Assembly (NCBI GenBank): GCA_034509425.1
Contig: JAVTVJ010000553.1
Span: forward strand, 1,291,019-1,355,018
Direction: 5' to 3'
DNA from: Eopsaltria australis
Lineage: Eukaryota > Chordata > Aves > Passeriformes > Petroicidae
Length of the DNA: 64,000 nt
Shown piece by piece: positions 34,484-44,857 of this stretch. The notes below the pieces were generated by a model. That model was given only the letters and a program-made list of their open reading frames with translations. It did not search any database and was not told where the DNA came from. Position numbers and translations under genes: made by a program. The first letter of the stretch is position 1. The number at the start of each line of letters is the position of its first letter.

Positions 34484-34615
34484 TGGAATCACTGAATAGT
34501 TTGGATTGGGAAGGATCTTGAATCCCATCCAATTCCATGGGCAGGGAGAATTTCCACCAACCCAGGTTGCTCCAAGCCCCAGTGTCCAGCCTGACCTTGG
34601 ACACTTCCAAGGATT
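34484..34615 (-). mobile_element. CR1 LINE 3' end, source of the adjacent array
   Basis: AAAATTATGGAATCACTGAAT, TTCCATGGGCAGGGAGAATTT, GGTTGCTCCAAGCCCCAGTG. The part from about 34569 onward is the piece repeated downstream. Confidence 0.9.
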
Positions 34616-35240
34616 TACAGGAAGAGGATGAGGCTCTTCCAGCCCCATTCCAGCCTGGATGGACACTCCACCTTCTTCTCCCCATAAACAGATTTTTTCC
34701 TCATAAAATCTTTCCCCAAATCCCTGCAGAGGGGGCTCCAAGCCCCAATGTCCAACCTGACCCTGGATAATTCCAAGGATTGGCAGGAGGAGGACGAGGC
34801 ACTTCCAGCTCCATTCCTGCCTGGATGGAATCTTGACCATCCTCTTCTCCCCATAAACAGATTTTTCCCATAAAATCTCTTTCCCCAAATCCCTGCAGAG
34901 GGGGCTCCAAGCCCCAATGTCCAACCTGGCCCTGGATAATTCCAAGGATTGGCAGGAGGAGGATGAGGCTCTTCCAGCCCCATTCCAGTCTGGATGGGAC
35001 CTTAACCATCCTCTTCTCCCCATAATCAGATTTTTTTTCCTATAAATTCTCTTTCCCCAAATCCCTGCAGAGAGGACTCCAAACTCCAATGTCCAACCTG
35101 TCCTTGGACACTTCCACAGATTTACAGGAGGAGGATGAGGCACTTCCAGCCCCATTCCTGCCTGGATGGACACTCCACCTTCTTCTCTCCATAATCAGAT
35201 TTTTTCCCCTAAAATCTCTTTCCCCAAATCCCTGCAGGGA
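34569..35240 (-). repeat. CR1-derived tandem repeat, 4 units of 166-172 bp
   Basis: GCTCCAAGCCCCAATGTCC begins at 34569, 34735, 34904 and (as ACTCCAAACTCC) 35076. Each unit consists of ~65 bp of antisense CR1 (CTGACCTTGGACACTTCCA) joined to ~105 bp of non-CR1 DNA (CCATTCCTGCCTGGATGG, CCTCTTCTCCCCATAAACAG, CTTTCCCCAAATCCCTGCAG). A 231-codon minus-strand frame crosses it, but since the period is one more than a multiple of three the frame is shifted between units. It therefore cannot be a repeated protein domain. Confidence 0.94.
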
Positions 35241-35604
35241 GGGATGGTTGTGTGTAATTCCCATCTCTTTCCCAGATTTCTCCTGTGATTTTCCTGGCTC
35301 TCTTTTAAAGATCTCCAGCTTTTTGCTAATAATTTTCCCTCTCTTCTTGCTCCCAATTAACCTTTCCGACTCCCTTTAATCCCGTTAGCTGCGTTTCCCC
35401 CATTTCCATTTTTCCTCGGACTAATGGGGTTTTTTCATCCCTTCCCTTTTGATTCCTGATTTAATGATGTTGTTATTGCTGCTGTAAAACCAGCTGGTTA
35501 TTGATAACTCCCGCTCATTACTAAATTAAACTCAGCCTTATCAGCGCTCAAGGCTCGGCCTTGATGTGGAAATCAACCCTTCAGTGTTTTCCACTCGTTC
35601 CCGA
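35241..35604. other. single-copy DNA, enhancer-like block
   Basis: At about 35400-35560: GGACTAATGGGG, TGATTTAATGATGTTG, CAGCTGGTTATTGATAAC and GCCTTATCAGCGCTCAAGG. Unique in the window. Confidence 0.4.
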
Positions 35605-36308
35605 GGTTTGATTTCCTGGATATCTGATGTTAAATCTGTTCCTCTCGGTGCTTCAAGAACAAAATTCCGCTGTGAGTTTGTCCAGACTTTATTAAAAATA
35701 TGCACAAGAGATTGGGCTGTCACTCCAGGAGAGGTTTGAGGTAAAACTGCTCCTAAATTGTAAAGAAACTGAGGAAATGTTTCAGAAACCCCTTCAAAAT
35801 CCCTGGAAAACACAGACTTTTTGAGTGTTTGTAGTATAAACATCCTTTAGATAAATTTGTGTTGCCTTTTGTGTTGCAAAGTAAGAGATTTTTATTTTAT
35901 TTTATTTTAAATTTAATTTAGTTTAATTTTATTTTATTTTATTTTATTTTATTTTACTTTATTTTATTTTATATGTTCTTAGGCCAAGGTCTGATTTGGT
36001 TTGATTTCTTGGATATCTGATGTTAAATCTGTTCCTCTCGGTGCTTCAAGAACAAAATTCCGCTGTGAGTTTGTCCAGACTTTATTAAAAATATGCACAA
36101 GAGATTGGGCTGTCACTCCAGGAGAGGTTTGAGGTAAAACTGCTCCTAAATTGTAAAGAAACTGAGGAAATGTTTCAGAAACCCCTTCAAAATCCCTGGA
36201 AAGCACAGACTTTTTGAGTGTTTGTGGTATAAATATCCTTCAAATAAATTTGTGTTGCCTTTTGTGTCGCAAAGTGAGGGATCTTAATTTTATTTTATTT
36301 TTTATGAT
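35605..36308 (-). repeat. tandem duplication, 2 x 393 bp, with an exon-like open segment in each copy
   Basis: GGTTTGATTT begins at 35605 and 35998. On the minus strand each copy has a well-formed 3' splice-site-like TTTTCCAG (AG at 35803-35804) followed by ~66 open codons (DFEGVSETFPQFLYNLGAVL and onward, ending near SDIQEIK). The two open segments differ at one position, a silent CAG/CAA in Gln. The DNA upstream of the AG, about 100 bp to the ATTTT array, shows about nine substitutions. No strong 5' splice site is visible before the copies diverge, and I do not recognise the peptide. It contains AATAAAG, so a fragment of a retroelement is an alternative. Confidence 0.9.
35889..35973. repeat. 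(ATTTT)n array 1
   Basis: About 85 bases of ATTTT with interruptions such as AAATTTAATTTAG. It lies inside the 393-bp duplication, after the first copy of the open segment. Confidence 0.93.
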
Positions 36309-36449
36309 ATTTTATTTTATAAAAAAATTATTTAATTTCAAAATTTTTATTTAATTTTAAAAGTTTATTTTATTTTTGTTTTATTTTATTTTATTTTATT
36401 TTATTTTATTTTATTTTATTTTATTTTATTTTATTTTATTTTATTTTAT
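36274..36449. repeat. (ATTTT)n array 2
   Basis: An imperfect stretch (AAAAAAATTATTTAATTTC) and then about 14 pure TTTTA units from 36380. It occupies the same place in copy 2 as array 1 in copy 1, but is longer. Confidence 0.95.
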
Positions 36450-36451
36450 CT

Positions 36452-36562
36452 GGCCTACAAAATCCATGAGCTGGATCCTGGGCCTAGAAAATCTTGGGCC
36501 TACAAAATCTGAGAGCAGGATGTTGGGTCTACAAAATCTCGGGCCTACAAAATCCAAGAGCT
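36452..36562. repeat. 45-bp tandem repeat, ~2.5 units
   Basis: GGCCTACAAAATCC begins at 36452, 36497 and 36542, with an internal half-repeat GGGCCTAGAAAATC. It follows directly on the ATTTT array. Confidence 0.88.
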
Positions 36563-36617
36563 TCCCCAGTTCTTTAGAGGGAAAACCAAATGTTAATTCC
36601 CAGATGGCTCTGGGGGA

Positions 36618-36735
36618 ACAAAGAACTGGAGCCACCTGGGATAGCGGGAATTGTCCCTGCCCATGGCAAGGAGTGGAACTGGATGGGCTTTAAGGTCCCT
36701 CCAACCCAAGCCATTCCAGGATTCTCTGATCTCCT
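36618..36735 (+). mobile_element. CR1 LINE 3' end
   Basis: GAGCCACCTGGGATAGCGGG, TGCCCATGGCAAGGAGTGG, GGGCTTTAAGGTCCCTCC, ending AAGCCATTCCAGGATTCTC. Confidence 0.92.
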
Positions 36736-37009
36736 TTTCTCTTCCCACTCAGGCCATTCCCAGGGATGATTTCCTTCAAAGCTGACAGGGCAGGTGGTTT
36801 TTTTCCCAAGTTTTTTTCTCAAGGATGAAACGTTGCTTTTTCTGTGATCCTGCTTGAGTTTACCAAGCTGCCAATCCAACAAATCTCTGTGATCGAGTAT
36901 CTGGAATTAGCAGATACCTGGATACCCTCAGCTGCCAAATAAACGGAGTGGAATCACATTAAGAAGATCAGAAGGATGAGGATCTGCAGGAGTGGAGGAT
37001 CAGAGGAGG

Positions 37010-37425
37010 CCACGTAACTACTCTGGAGCAAGGCTGGGAGAGCTGGGAATGTTCCCCTGGAGAGGAGAAGGCTCCAGGGAGAGCTCAGAGCCCCTGGCAG
37101 GGCCTGAAGGGGCTCCAGGAGAGCTGGAGAGGGACTGGGGACAAGGCATGGAGGGACAGGACACAGGGAATGGCTTTAAGCTGAAGGAAGGGCGATTTAG
37201 GTTGGATATTGGGAAGGAATTCCTGGCTGGGAGGGTGAGGAGGGGCTGGGCTGGAATTCCCAGATTTGCTGTGGCTGCCCCTGGATCCCTGGCAGTGCCC
37301 AAGGCCAGGTTGGACACTGGGGCTTGGAGCAGCCTGGGACAGTGGGAGGTGTCCCTGCCCATGGGGATGGGACTCGATGAACTTTAAGGTCCCTTCCAAC
37401 CCAAACCATCCCAGAATTTTATGAA
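37010..37425 (+). mobile_element. CR1 LINE (group A), ~415 bp
   Basis: Sense copy with the long 5' part (GAATGTTCCCCTGGAGAGGAG, GAGCTCAGAGCCCCTGGCAG), the AAGGAATTCCTGGCTGGGAGG variant of the group A mark at about 37215, and the end CCAAACCATCCCAGAATTT. Confidence 0.95.
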
Positions 37426-37924
37426 AACTTCCTGGGAATTCCATCTCAGGCAGTTTCTACTCAGAGCAATCCTGCCAAGGCCGCAGCAGCCGCCTGGACA
37501 AATCTTTCTCCCAGAGGATTAACTCATCCCAGATGGAATTTAGGCGGCTTTTGCTGCCCGAGACAAAGCCCCTTGTTCTGAACAAGTGCCAATCAGGAGA
37601 GCAAAACGAGGGTCAACAGCACAAAAGAGCAGGATTTTAACAAATTTAGATGTATTCTCTTCCTAATGGGAGAAGGTCATGGAAGTTCAGGGAGAGCTCG
37701 GGAGGGCGGCGTTTTAGGGAATAAGAAATCAAGTCAGGTATCAGCGGCATAGAAATGAAATTAAACTGGACAGTTCTGCTCCCGAAGGAGAAAATGAGTG
37801 ATGGCATGAGCAGACAAAGGGATCAAAAGCAGGGAGGGCGACTGGCAGGAAATGATATCCAGCAATTATTGGACAAGGTGGGATTGGAGTTTTTCATGGC
37901 ACGAGGATAAAGCCGGGGTTTTCC
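37426..37924. other. single-copy DNA, no gene seen
   Basis: Ordinary composition. Nothing recognised. Confidence 0.4.
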
Positions 37925-38645
37925 TAATCTTTTTGAGGAAGAATATTCAGAATTAAGAATATAAAGAATTAAGAATGTCAAATTTAGTGGAATTTTGCTG
38001 AAATCACTTGAGGAACTCAAGAGGCTGCTGGAGCCCTGGGAATTCAGAGTATGAAAAGGCTGGAATTCCGTGCCAGGGAATGGAATTATTTCACCTTGGT
38101 CAGTTGTTAATCTCTGAGTTTTACACACAATTCCTGTCGTACTTCCACAAAAAGCTGTGATTTCAGGAAATATCCCTTCCCTAAAATCCCTGAAATATTT
38201 TCCAATTCCTTCCCATTTCCATTTCCAGTTTTTAATTTCCATTTCCGTTCCCAACTCCATCCCATTCCTTTATCACCAGCTCCAGAGATGTCCAATTATT
38301 ATCCTTCCAGGAATTTTGTCAGTTTATTATCCAATTGTCCAATTATTTTCCTTCCTGGAAGTTTAACCAAGCCCAAACACTTGGATAGTTTGCTTTGCTT
38401 ATTCCCGCTCATCTTTTCAAGGGAGAATATTGACAAATAAGAATGGCCCAATGTCAAATGTAGTGGAATTTTGCTGAAATCACTTAAAGAACTCAAGAGG
38501 CTGCCGGAGCCCTGGGAATTCAGAGTATTAAAAGGCTGGAATTCTGTGCCAAGGATGTGGGAACAGGGAATGGAGCTTTCCTGGCTGCACTGGGAAATAT
38601 CCCTTCCTTAAAATCCCTGAAATATTTTCCAATTCCTTCCCATCC
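37925..38645. repeat. segmental tandem duplication, 2 units ~430-476 bp apart
   Basis: GTGGAATTTTGCTGAAATCAC occurs at 37987 and 38463, then AACTCAAGAGGCTGCTGGAGC, CTGGGAATTCAGAGTAT and AAAAGGCTGGAATTC in both. GGAAATATCCCTTCC with TGAAATATTTTCCAATTCC recurs at 38166 and 38593, an offset of only 427, so about 49 bases were lost or gained in one unit. A smaller internal duplication of TCCAATTATT with CCTTCC lies at 38290-38366. Confidence 0.9.
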
Positions 38646-39357
38646 TTAGCACAGTGCTCAAATTTTGCACTTCATGACTCCCTGTCTGACAGCACAAACC
38701 AAGGATTCTTTCCCTGCCCCTGAAACCTGGGAAAATACTCCTTTAAAATTCATCCACAGGCATCTTTCTCTTCCCTTGGATGAGCTTTCCCTGCCCAGGG
38801 AGCCCTAAACTCCCCCAGAGCTGGAGGGTGGATTAAACGTGGTTTGCTGAGCCTGAAATGAGAGCAGCAATCCCAGCCCTGAGAGCTGCAGGAGTGGGAG
38901 GATTTGCCCAGGCATGGAAGCGACTCCGGAATCTTCTGAGGATGTTCCAGGGAGCGGCTCCTCCCTCCTCATCCAGGGCTCATTTTCCACATCCTTCCCT
39001 GCCTTTCATCCCTGAGGATGAGCTCCGTGGCTGGAATTGTGTCAGACCAGGCTGGCAGGTGGAATTTAACACCTTTTCCTTTCACACAGACACAGCAGCA
39101 CCTGGGAAATGTGGGAAAAAAAATCTGGACTGGCATAAACACCCAGGAAGCACAAGGAGAGTTTGCCCTCAGAGGTTGTTTTCGGATAATATTTTTGGGG
39201 TTTATGAGCAAGTGGCAACGTTCCCCGGGGAGATTTCCATGATTTGATTTACAGATCACCAGTCCACTTTTGGAGTGGCAGATTTTGGGGTTATGGAATT
39301 CAATTGTAAATATGGAATTTAGCAGGAGCTGGTGAGCTCTCCCTTGCCTGCACTTCC
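38646..39357. other. single-copy DNA, no gene seen
   Basis: A 129-codon frame at 38858-39247 overlaps a 96-codon minus-strand frame; neither is recognisable. Confidence 0.4.
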
Positions 39358-39589
39358 TTTCATGGAATCATGGAATGGTTTGGGTTTGAAGGCTCTTAAA
39401 TCCCATCCAGTCCCATCCCATGATCAGGGGCACCTCCCACTGTCCCAGGTTGCTCCAACCTGGCCTTGGGCACTGCCAGGGATCCAGGGGCAGCCACAGC
39501 AAGTCTGGGAATTCCATCCCATCTCCTCCCCACCCTCCCAGCCAGGAATTCCTTATTCCCAGTATCCCATCTAACCCTGCCATCTGCCA
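39358..39589 (-). mobile_element. CR1 LINE (group A), ~230 bp
   Basis: CATGGAATCATGGAATGGTTTGG, TTGCTCCAACCTGGCCTTGG, GCAGCCACAGCAAGTCTGG and CCAGCCAGGAATTCCTTATTC in plus-strand order. Confidence 0.95.
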
Positions 39590-39638
39590 CTCTGGATGGG
39601 CTTTAAGGTCCCTTCCATCCCAAACTATTCCATGATTG
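39590..39638 (+). mobile_element. CR1 LINE terminal fragment
   Basis: GATGGGCTTTAAGGTCCCTTCC and CCAAACTATTCCATGATTG: the last ~50 bases of a sense CR1, butted against the 5' side of the antisense copy at 39358-39589, so one inserted next to or into the other. Confidence 0.85.
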
Positions 39639-41965
39639 TATTTTCAGGAAAAGCAGCCCCACCATGTGCTGGTGGTGGCCTCACCTCTCCTCACCTCCAT
39701 CCCAGAAATCCACATCCACAGCTCCCCTTTCCACTCCACAAAAGTGATCAGAGCATTTCCATTTTTGTCAAGGATCATCCCCTTGGGGTTTTTCCCTTTT
39801 CCCAAATTCTGGGTGCTCCTGGCTCTGCTGGAGAGGCCTCCCCCCTGGAATGAGCCCTCCCAAAGATCCATAATAGAGCAAGCACCAAGACAAAGGCAGA
39901 CCTTAAGGCGAGTTCTGAACGTGTTTATTGTGGCTGATTAATGAAACGCCTCATAAAGAGAAGGAAGAGAGCTGCAGCCCCAGTTCCCGAGGAGAATAAA
40001 TCCACCTCCTGCAGTAAATCTGGATTTAGAGCTTTATGGATCCTCTCATCTGTGAACCAGCAGCGCCTTTTCCATTCCTGTCTCCAGCAGTGAATCCATT
40101 GTCCTGATGTTTTCCAGCGGATGTTAAACCCCAGCCATTCCAACTCCCTGTCACAAACTCTTCTTTGTTAATCAACACCCACTGGAATCATCCAAATCCA
40201 GAGAACAGGGATCAAATTTGGGAGCATAATGACGGTGTCAGGGTGGATTATGGGACCATCACAACGTGGGAAATGACAGCTGGAGACAGACTGAACAGTT
40301 GGCTCCGATGATTCCTTGGAATTCTGCTCATTCCAGAAGGATGAGTGGCACTGTGCCATTCCAGGGAAGGAGAAGCACTCCTGGAATATGAAGTGGAGGA
40401 TAAACTCCGCCTCAGTGGGCAGTGTCCTAAACCCCCTTTCACTAAGGTCTTCAAGGCCCTGGCCCTTAAGGATGTCTATTTATGTACCTAAAACGCAATT
40501 ATGCCCCTAAAAAGCCCTGTTTTTGTACCTAAAAACCTATTTATGCACCTAAAACCCCGAATTTATTCACCCAAAAATGTCTGAGTCTAATGCACAAAGT
40601 CCCACAAAAATCAGCACAAGAACTGAACCCCAAACCCTGCGTTTCCCATTTGTGTCCCAACCAGCTCCTGGATCATATCTGGAGTTATCACAGAGAAATC
40701 CTCTCCTAAACCCAGAAAAAAACCTTTCCTAAATCCAGAAAAATCCCTTCCTAAATCCAGAAAAACCCTTCCCTAAGTCTGACTCTCCCGTTTCTTCACA
40801 ACTCCTAAATCTGGTGATGTTATTTGCCCAACTTTTGATTTATTTGGCATCATGACCTTGCTCCACCATCGAGGTGGCACCAAAACATCAGCAGAAGATG
40901 GCAAAGAGCTGTTGGCTCGTGTAACCCTGGAGATATTTTTTCGTGGAATGGAGGGTGATTCCAAGAGAATTCCAAGGGAATGGTGTAAACTGGGAGGTGA
41001 ATGGAACGGGATTTTTGGTTCATAGGATCCAGTGAACGGGACTTTGGAATTCAGGCCCCGATTGTGTCATAGTTTAGAAACATCAAGATTTATCATTGGG
41101 TAAATGAGATATCATTGATATCTAGAAATATTGGGTAGAACATGCACCCATCCCTTCTTCCTTTGATTTTATATTCCTTTTTAAACCATTCCAATGCCAC
41201 TTTTGTGCCTTCAGGATTAAACTGGGGAATTCCAACAGAGAAGTTGTTAAAAAGACCCAGAAAAGAGAAACTTGTTATCAATTTTAACCTTCAGATTTAT
41301 CAAGATCACTTTCAAATCTCCATTTTTTAAAATAAAATTCTTATTTTTTTAATGTTGTACCAGGCTCAAAACAGGAATGCAAATAACTAAAAATTAAATC
41401 CTTTCAGGCATCCCCAGAGCTGCTGCTTATTTATTTATTTCGACTCAACTCATGACGGGGAGAACCCTTTTTATATTAAATTATGGGCAGGAAAACAGAG
41501 CCCGGCTCTCCAAGTGAGGTCTCAGCGGTGGAGAGAACTCATTAATGTCATTCAAATAAATTGGTGTGAAATATGATCATCCCAAGCAGTACATTTATTT
41601 ACACTTGGAAATCAGGAATAATACAGTTAGGATATACGAGGCAGCAATTAGGGAATATGGCTGCAGGTATTCAAGGAAATATCATTCAGCTTCTCCTGCA
41701 AAAAAAAAAATTAAAATAAAAAGGAATATTTTATTGCTGCTGTCTCTGTCTAATTGAATAATGAGGATTCCGACGCTCTTTTACAGGTGGAGCTGAAATG
41801 GAAATTTCAATTGAGGAAGGGATGAATTTCCCCGGAGCAGGGTTGGGATAATGAAGGGGTTTGTGGCTGCTCCGTGCGGAATCTTTGTTCTGCTTCAATT
41901 GCAAAGCCCTGGGGGTTGTTCCGGTGGATGTCCCGCTCTGTGTGGGGCTGGAGAATGAAATCCAG
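39639..41965. other. single-copy DNA with two small tandem arrays
   Basis: About 40470-40560 has four or five loose units of TTATGTACCTAAAA type (~24-30 bp). About 40697-40780 has four units of TTCCTAAATCCAGAAAAA (~23 bp). The block at 41440-41560 (CTCATTAATGTCATTCAAATAAATTGG, in part) is enhancer-like. No exon was recognised. Confidence 0.5.
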
Positions 41966-42112
41966 GGAATCATGGAATGGTTCATGTGGGAAGGGATCTT
42001 AAATCCCATCCTGTTCCACCCCTGCCATGGCAGGGACACCTTCCACTATCCCAGGTTGCTGCAAGCCCTGTCCAGCCCAGCCTTGGACACTTCCAGGGAT
42101 GGGGAGTCCACA
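41966..42112 (-). mobile_element. CR1 LINE 3' end
   Basis: GGAATCATGGAATGGTTCATG, CACCCCTGCCATGGCAGGGAC, CACTATCCCAGGTTGCTGC, TTGGACACTTCCAGGGATGG. About 145 bases. Confidence 0.94.
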
Positions 42113-42315
42113 ATTTTTTGGAAAACCTGACTTTTCCTGCTGACTTTTCATCCATGTGCTGCCCTGATTCTTCCTTCTGCCCCATGCCCAGGGAAAGGAG
42201 CAGGGCACAGCGCAGGGTAGGGTCAGAATTCCTTGTTCCCAGGAAACACCACCACTGAAGCCATCACCCAGTGATGTCCAAAGGGCCATTCCAGCTAAAC
42301 TCACCTTGGAATTGA

Positions 42316-42578
42316 ATCACGGAATCATGGAATTGTTAAGACTGGAAAAGTCCTTTGAGGTCACCAAGTCCAACCATCAACCAGCACCACCCCCATGGTG
42401 TCCACTAGGCCTGGATGTCCCCAGGTGCCACATCCCCACATTTTGGGAACGCTTCCAGGAATGGTGAGTCCACCACTGCCCTGGCAGCCTGTGACAGGTC
42501 TGGACAACCCTTCCCATGAAGAATTTTTCCCTAAAATTCAATCTGAACCTTCCCTGGTACAACTCGAGGTCATTTGCT
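42316..42578 (-). mobile_element. CR1 LINE (group B), ~260 bp
   Basis: GGAATCATGGAATTGTTAAG, TCACCAAGTCCAACCATCAACC, AGGTGCCACATCCCCACATT, TGGTGAGTCCACCACTGCCC, CCTTCCCTGGTACAACTCGAGG. It lies 200 bases from a group E copy in the same orientation. Confidence 0.95.
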
Positions 42579-42639
42579 CAACTGGGGATGTTGGGAGCGA
42601 GGGGAATAAGAGGAACAAGGCAGGGACAACTTGGAGCCA

Positions 42640-42768
42640 TCCAAAGGGATGAACATTGGGATTGTCGCTGCTCCTATCCCAAAGGGATGAGCATTGGGAT
42701 TGTCACTGCTCCCATCCCACCTTTGGAATGAGCTCTGGGATTCTCACTGCTCTCATCCCATTTTTGAG
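42640..42768. repeat. 38-bp tandem repeat, ~3.3 units
   Basis: GATGAACATTGGGATTGTCG begins at about 42648, GATGAGCATTGGGATTGTC at 42686, and GAATGAGCTCTGGGATTCTC at about 42726. All continue CTGCTCCCATCCCA. A GCTGCTC core is kept in each unit. Confidence 0.92.
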
Positions 42769-44064
42769 CTTTCCTCCAATTTTCCAACATTCCTTCAGGA
42801 CACAGAGAGTTTGGAGGGAGCAAATCCCAGGATTTCCAAGGCTTCCTGGCCATGTAGCACCATCCTTCAGCTCCTCTTCCGGCTCATTCCAAGAATAAAT
42901 GGCTTTTCCCTGTGTTTACCCACAACTAGGAAAGGCTGCTGCTGTTATGGGGTCTTATCTCATTCATATTTTTAATTATTTATGCTGTAAAAGCCCACAG
43001 CAACACTTTGAACATCAATACCCAACCTTTTAGGAATTTTATAACCACCGCAACACCCCGAAATTTCTTGGGATGCCTGGAACCAGCGGAAGCAGCTCCA
43101 TTTGAGAGATCACAAAGCAGAGCTGCGTTAGGAGCTGTGATCGCTCCGCGTGTCCCTGTCACATCAGTCACTGAGCAGCCACATCCCAATAAAGCACGGT
43201 GAAATTTGTCATTTGCAAGTCAGATGAGCGCAGATTCCCATAATAAAGTCATCCCAGCACACGGAGAACTAATTACGCTCCAGCTTTGTCACTGCAAGGA
43301 ATTTCTGTGTGCTGGAGTACCCAGAGTGGCTTTTCTTTTTTTTTAATCCTGATTTTTATTGATGAACGACCCAAAAAAGCCCTTCAATAACTTCCCTCTG
43401 CGAAGGTGTTTTAATAAAAATCCAGAAATGAAAAGAAATAAATTCAATTTATTTGAATAACATAATAACAAGTGGATTTCCTTGGGAACCTGTGGATTCA
43501 TGGCCCAGATCAAAGGACTGAATTTAGCCGTATTTCCATGTTTGTGCACAGAGAGAGGGAATAACTTGGAGACTGAGCATATGTTGGAGTGAGGAACAAT
43601 CTGTTCCAGAAGGAATTTCATTCCTGCCTCACCACAGCTCATTAGAATGGATGGATTTTGGGTTGTTCAACCAGTCGCGGGCAAAATGTTTGGCCAATTT
43701 TGCAGCGCTGCCATCTGTGAAGGCGGCAAGGTTGTCCAGCAGCGTTGGAAATGTCACTGCTTCCAACAAGGCCCTAACGGGAATTTAATCAGAGGGATCT
43801 TTTCCATTAATTAAATGGCAGCTGATTAATGGGATGTGGTAGGGTATGGAATGACTGCGGCCTGGTTTGGGCTCTCCCCAAGGGATGGGAGCTGACTCAG
43901 CACAACTCCACTGGCATGGAAAGAAATCCTGAAGAAAACATTGGAATATTGCCCAGCAAATATCAGGAAATGCCATAATTAAGGCAGAAGAACAATCCAG
44001 ATCCATCCCTTCCGTTGTTTTCCCTCTGGTCCATCTCAGCATTCAGTGTTGGAGTGTTGTAGAT
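42769..44064. other. single-copy DNA with an enhancer-like block
   Basis: The block at about 43000-43300 has TTAGGAGCTGTGATCGCTCC, CCCATAATAAAGTCATCCC and GAACTAATTACGCTCC, and an unusual number of CpGs for AT-rich DNA. Candidate conserved non-coding element. Confidence 0.45.
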
Positions 44065-44210
44065 GTGAGTCTTGGGGGCGTGGGGGAGTGGTGGCCTTGG
44101 AGACATGGGATAGTGGTGACCTTGGGGACATGGGGTAATGGTGGCCTTGGGGACATGGGGTAATGGTGGCCTCGGGGATGTGGGGTAGTGGTGACCTTGG
44201 CAGTGCTGGG
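44065..44210. repeat. 25-bp minisatellite, ~6 units, on a CR1 end
   Basis: GTGGCCTTGGGGACATGGGG plus TAATG; units start at 44066, 44091, 44116, 44141, 44166 and 44191. The last unit passes smoothly into the CR1 3' end, so the array seems to have grown from CR1 sequence. On the minus strand it reads as a Pro/His/Thr-rich peptide repeat, an artefact. Confidence 0.93.
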
Positions 44211-44278
44211 TTCTAGGTTGGGCTTGATGGTCTTGGAGGGTTTTCCAAGAACTCTGTAATTCCATGATTCCATGTCCT
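44191..44278 (+). mobile_element. CR1 LINE 3' end with expanded 5' side
   Basis: CCTTGGCAGTGCTGGGTTC, GTTGGGCTTGATGGTCTTGG, GGGTTTTCCAAGAACTCTG, then ATTCCATGATTCCATG. Confidence 0.92.
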
Positions 44279-44500
44279 GGAGTTGCCACAGTGCACCTCG
44301 AGACACCTCTGGGCTGCTTCCCAAACGCGTTTAGCTCCACAGATTTCTCTTCAATGCTTTCGTAGAACTTCTCCCAGTGACCTCCTGAGTTATTCCGAGT
44401 ATTCCATGCAAATTCCTGCTCCAAGATGAGGGGATAAGGCACTTTCCCTCTCATAAATTTGAGGATGAGGCACGTTTGCTGTTGGCCAAATACCCACAGC

Positions 44501-44857
44501 TGGATGGAGCCATCCAAGGATTGTTGGTGACACTCCTTGGGAAAGAACAGGATGTCGCTGGAGAAGGGGCCACGTGAAGGTGGGAATTTTCTGGGAATGC
44601 CATTCCTGGTCTGGCTTCTGGGGATCAGCACAGCCTAGCACGGGGCAGGAATGAGGCTGGGAAGTGCCCATGGACTGGAGGGGGATCAAGATCACCCCAG
44701 ACCCCTGGAATCTCCAACCCATCCCCAGGAAGGTCTGGAAGACCTCTCTGCACAGAGAACTGACTTCCGTAGAAAGGGAGAAACTCTCCAGGATGGGAAA
44801 CTCCTCCCTAAAAAGGTGTCCCCAAATCTCAGGAGATGCCCCAGGACCCTGCACACC
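44501..44857 (-). repeat. dispersed repeat of unknown family, antisense copy
   Basis: TCCAAGGATTGTTGGTG, GGTGGGAATTTTCTGGGAATG, CACGGGGCAGGAATGAGGC, GACTGGAGGGGGATCAAGATC, CCCCAGGAAGGTCTGGAAG and CCCAGGACCCTGCACACC occur in the same order as in the reverse complement of 59099-59420. The arms are about 357 and 322 bases. The unit carries none of the CR1 marks used here. I do not recognise terminal TG...CA ends, so LTR, SINE or old gene fragment all remain open. Confidence 0.88.

Noticed and set aside
34481..35173. 230-codon frame with a repeated sequence resembling a repeat protein
   Set aside because: It runs through the CR1-derived tandem array, whose period is not a multiple of three; all three frames stay open by composition.
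43963..44631. 222-codon frame with a Pro/His/Thr-rich repeat
   Set aside because: The repeat part is the 25-bp minisatellite and the rest is the dispersed unknown repeat and flank.
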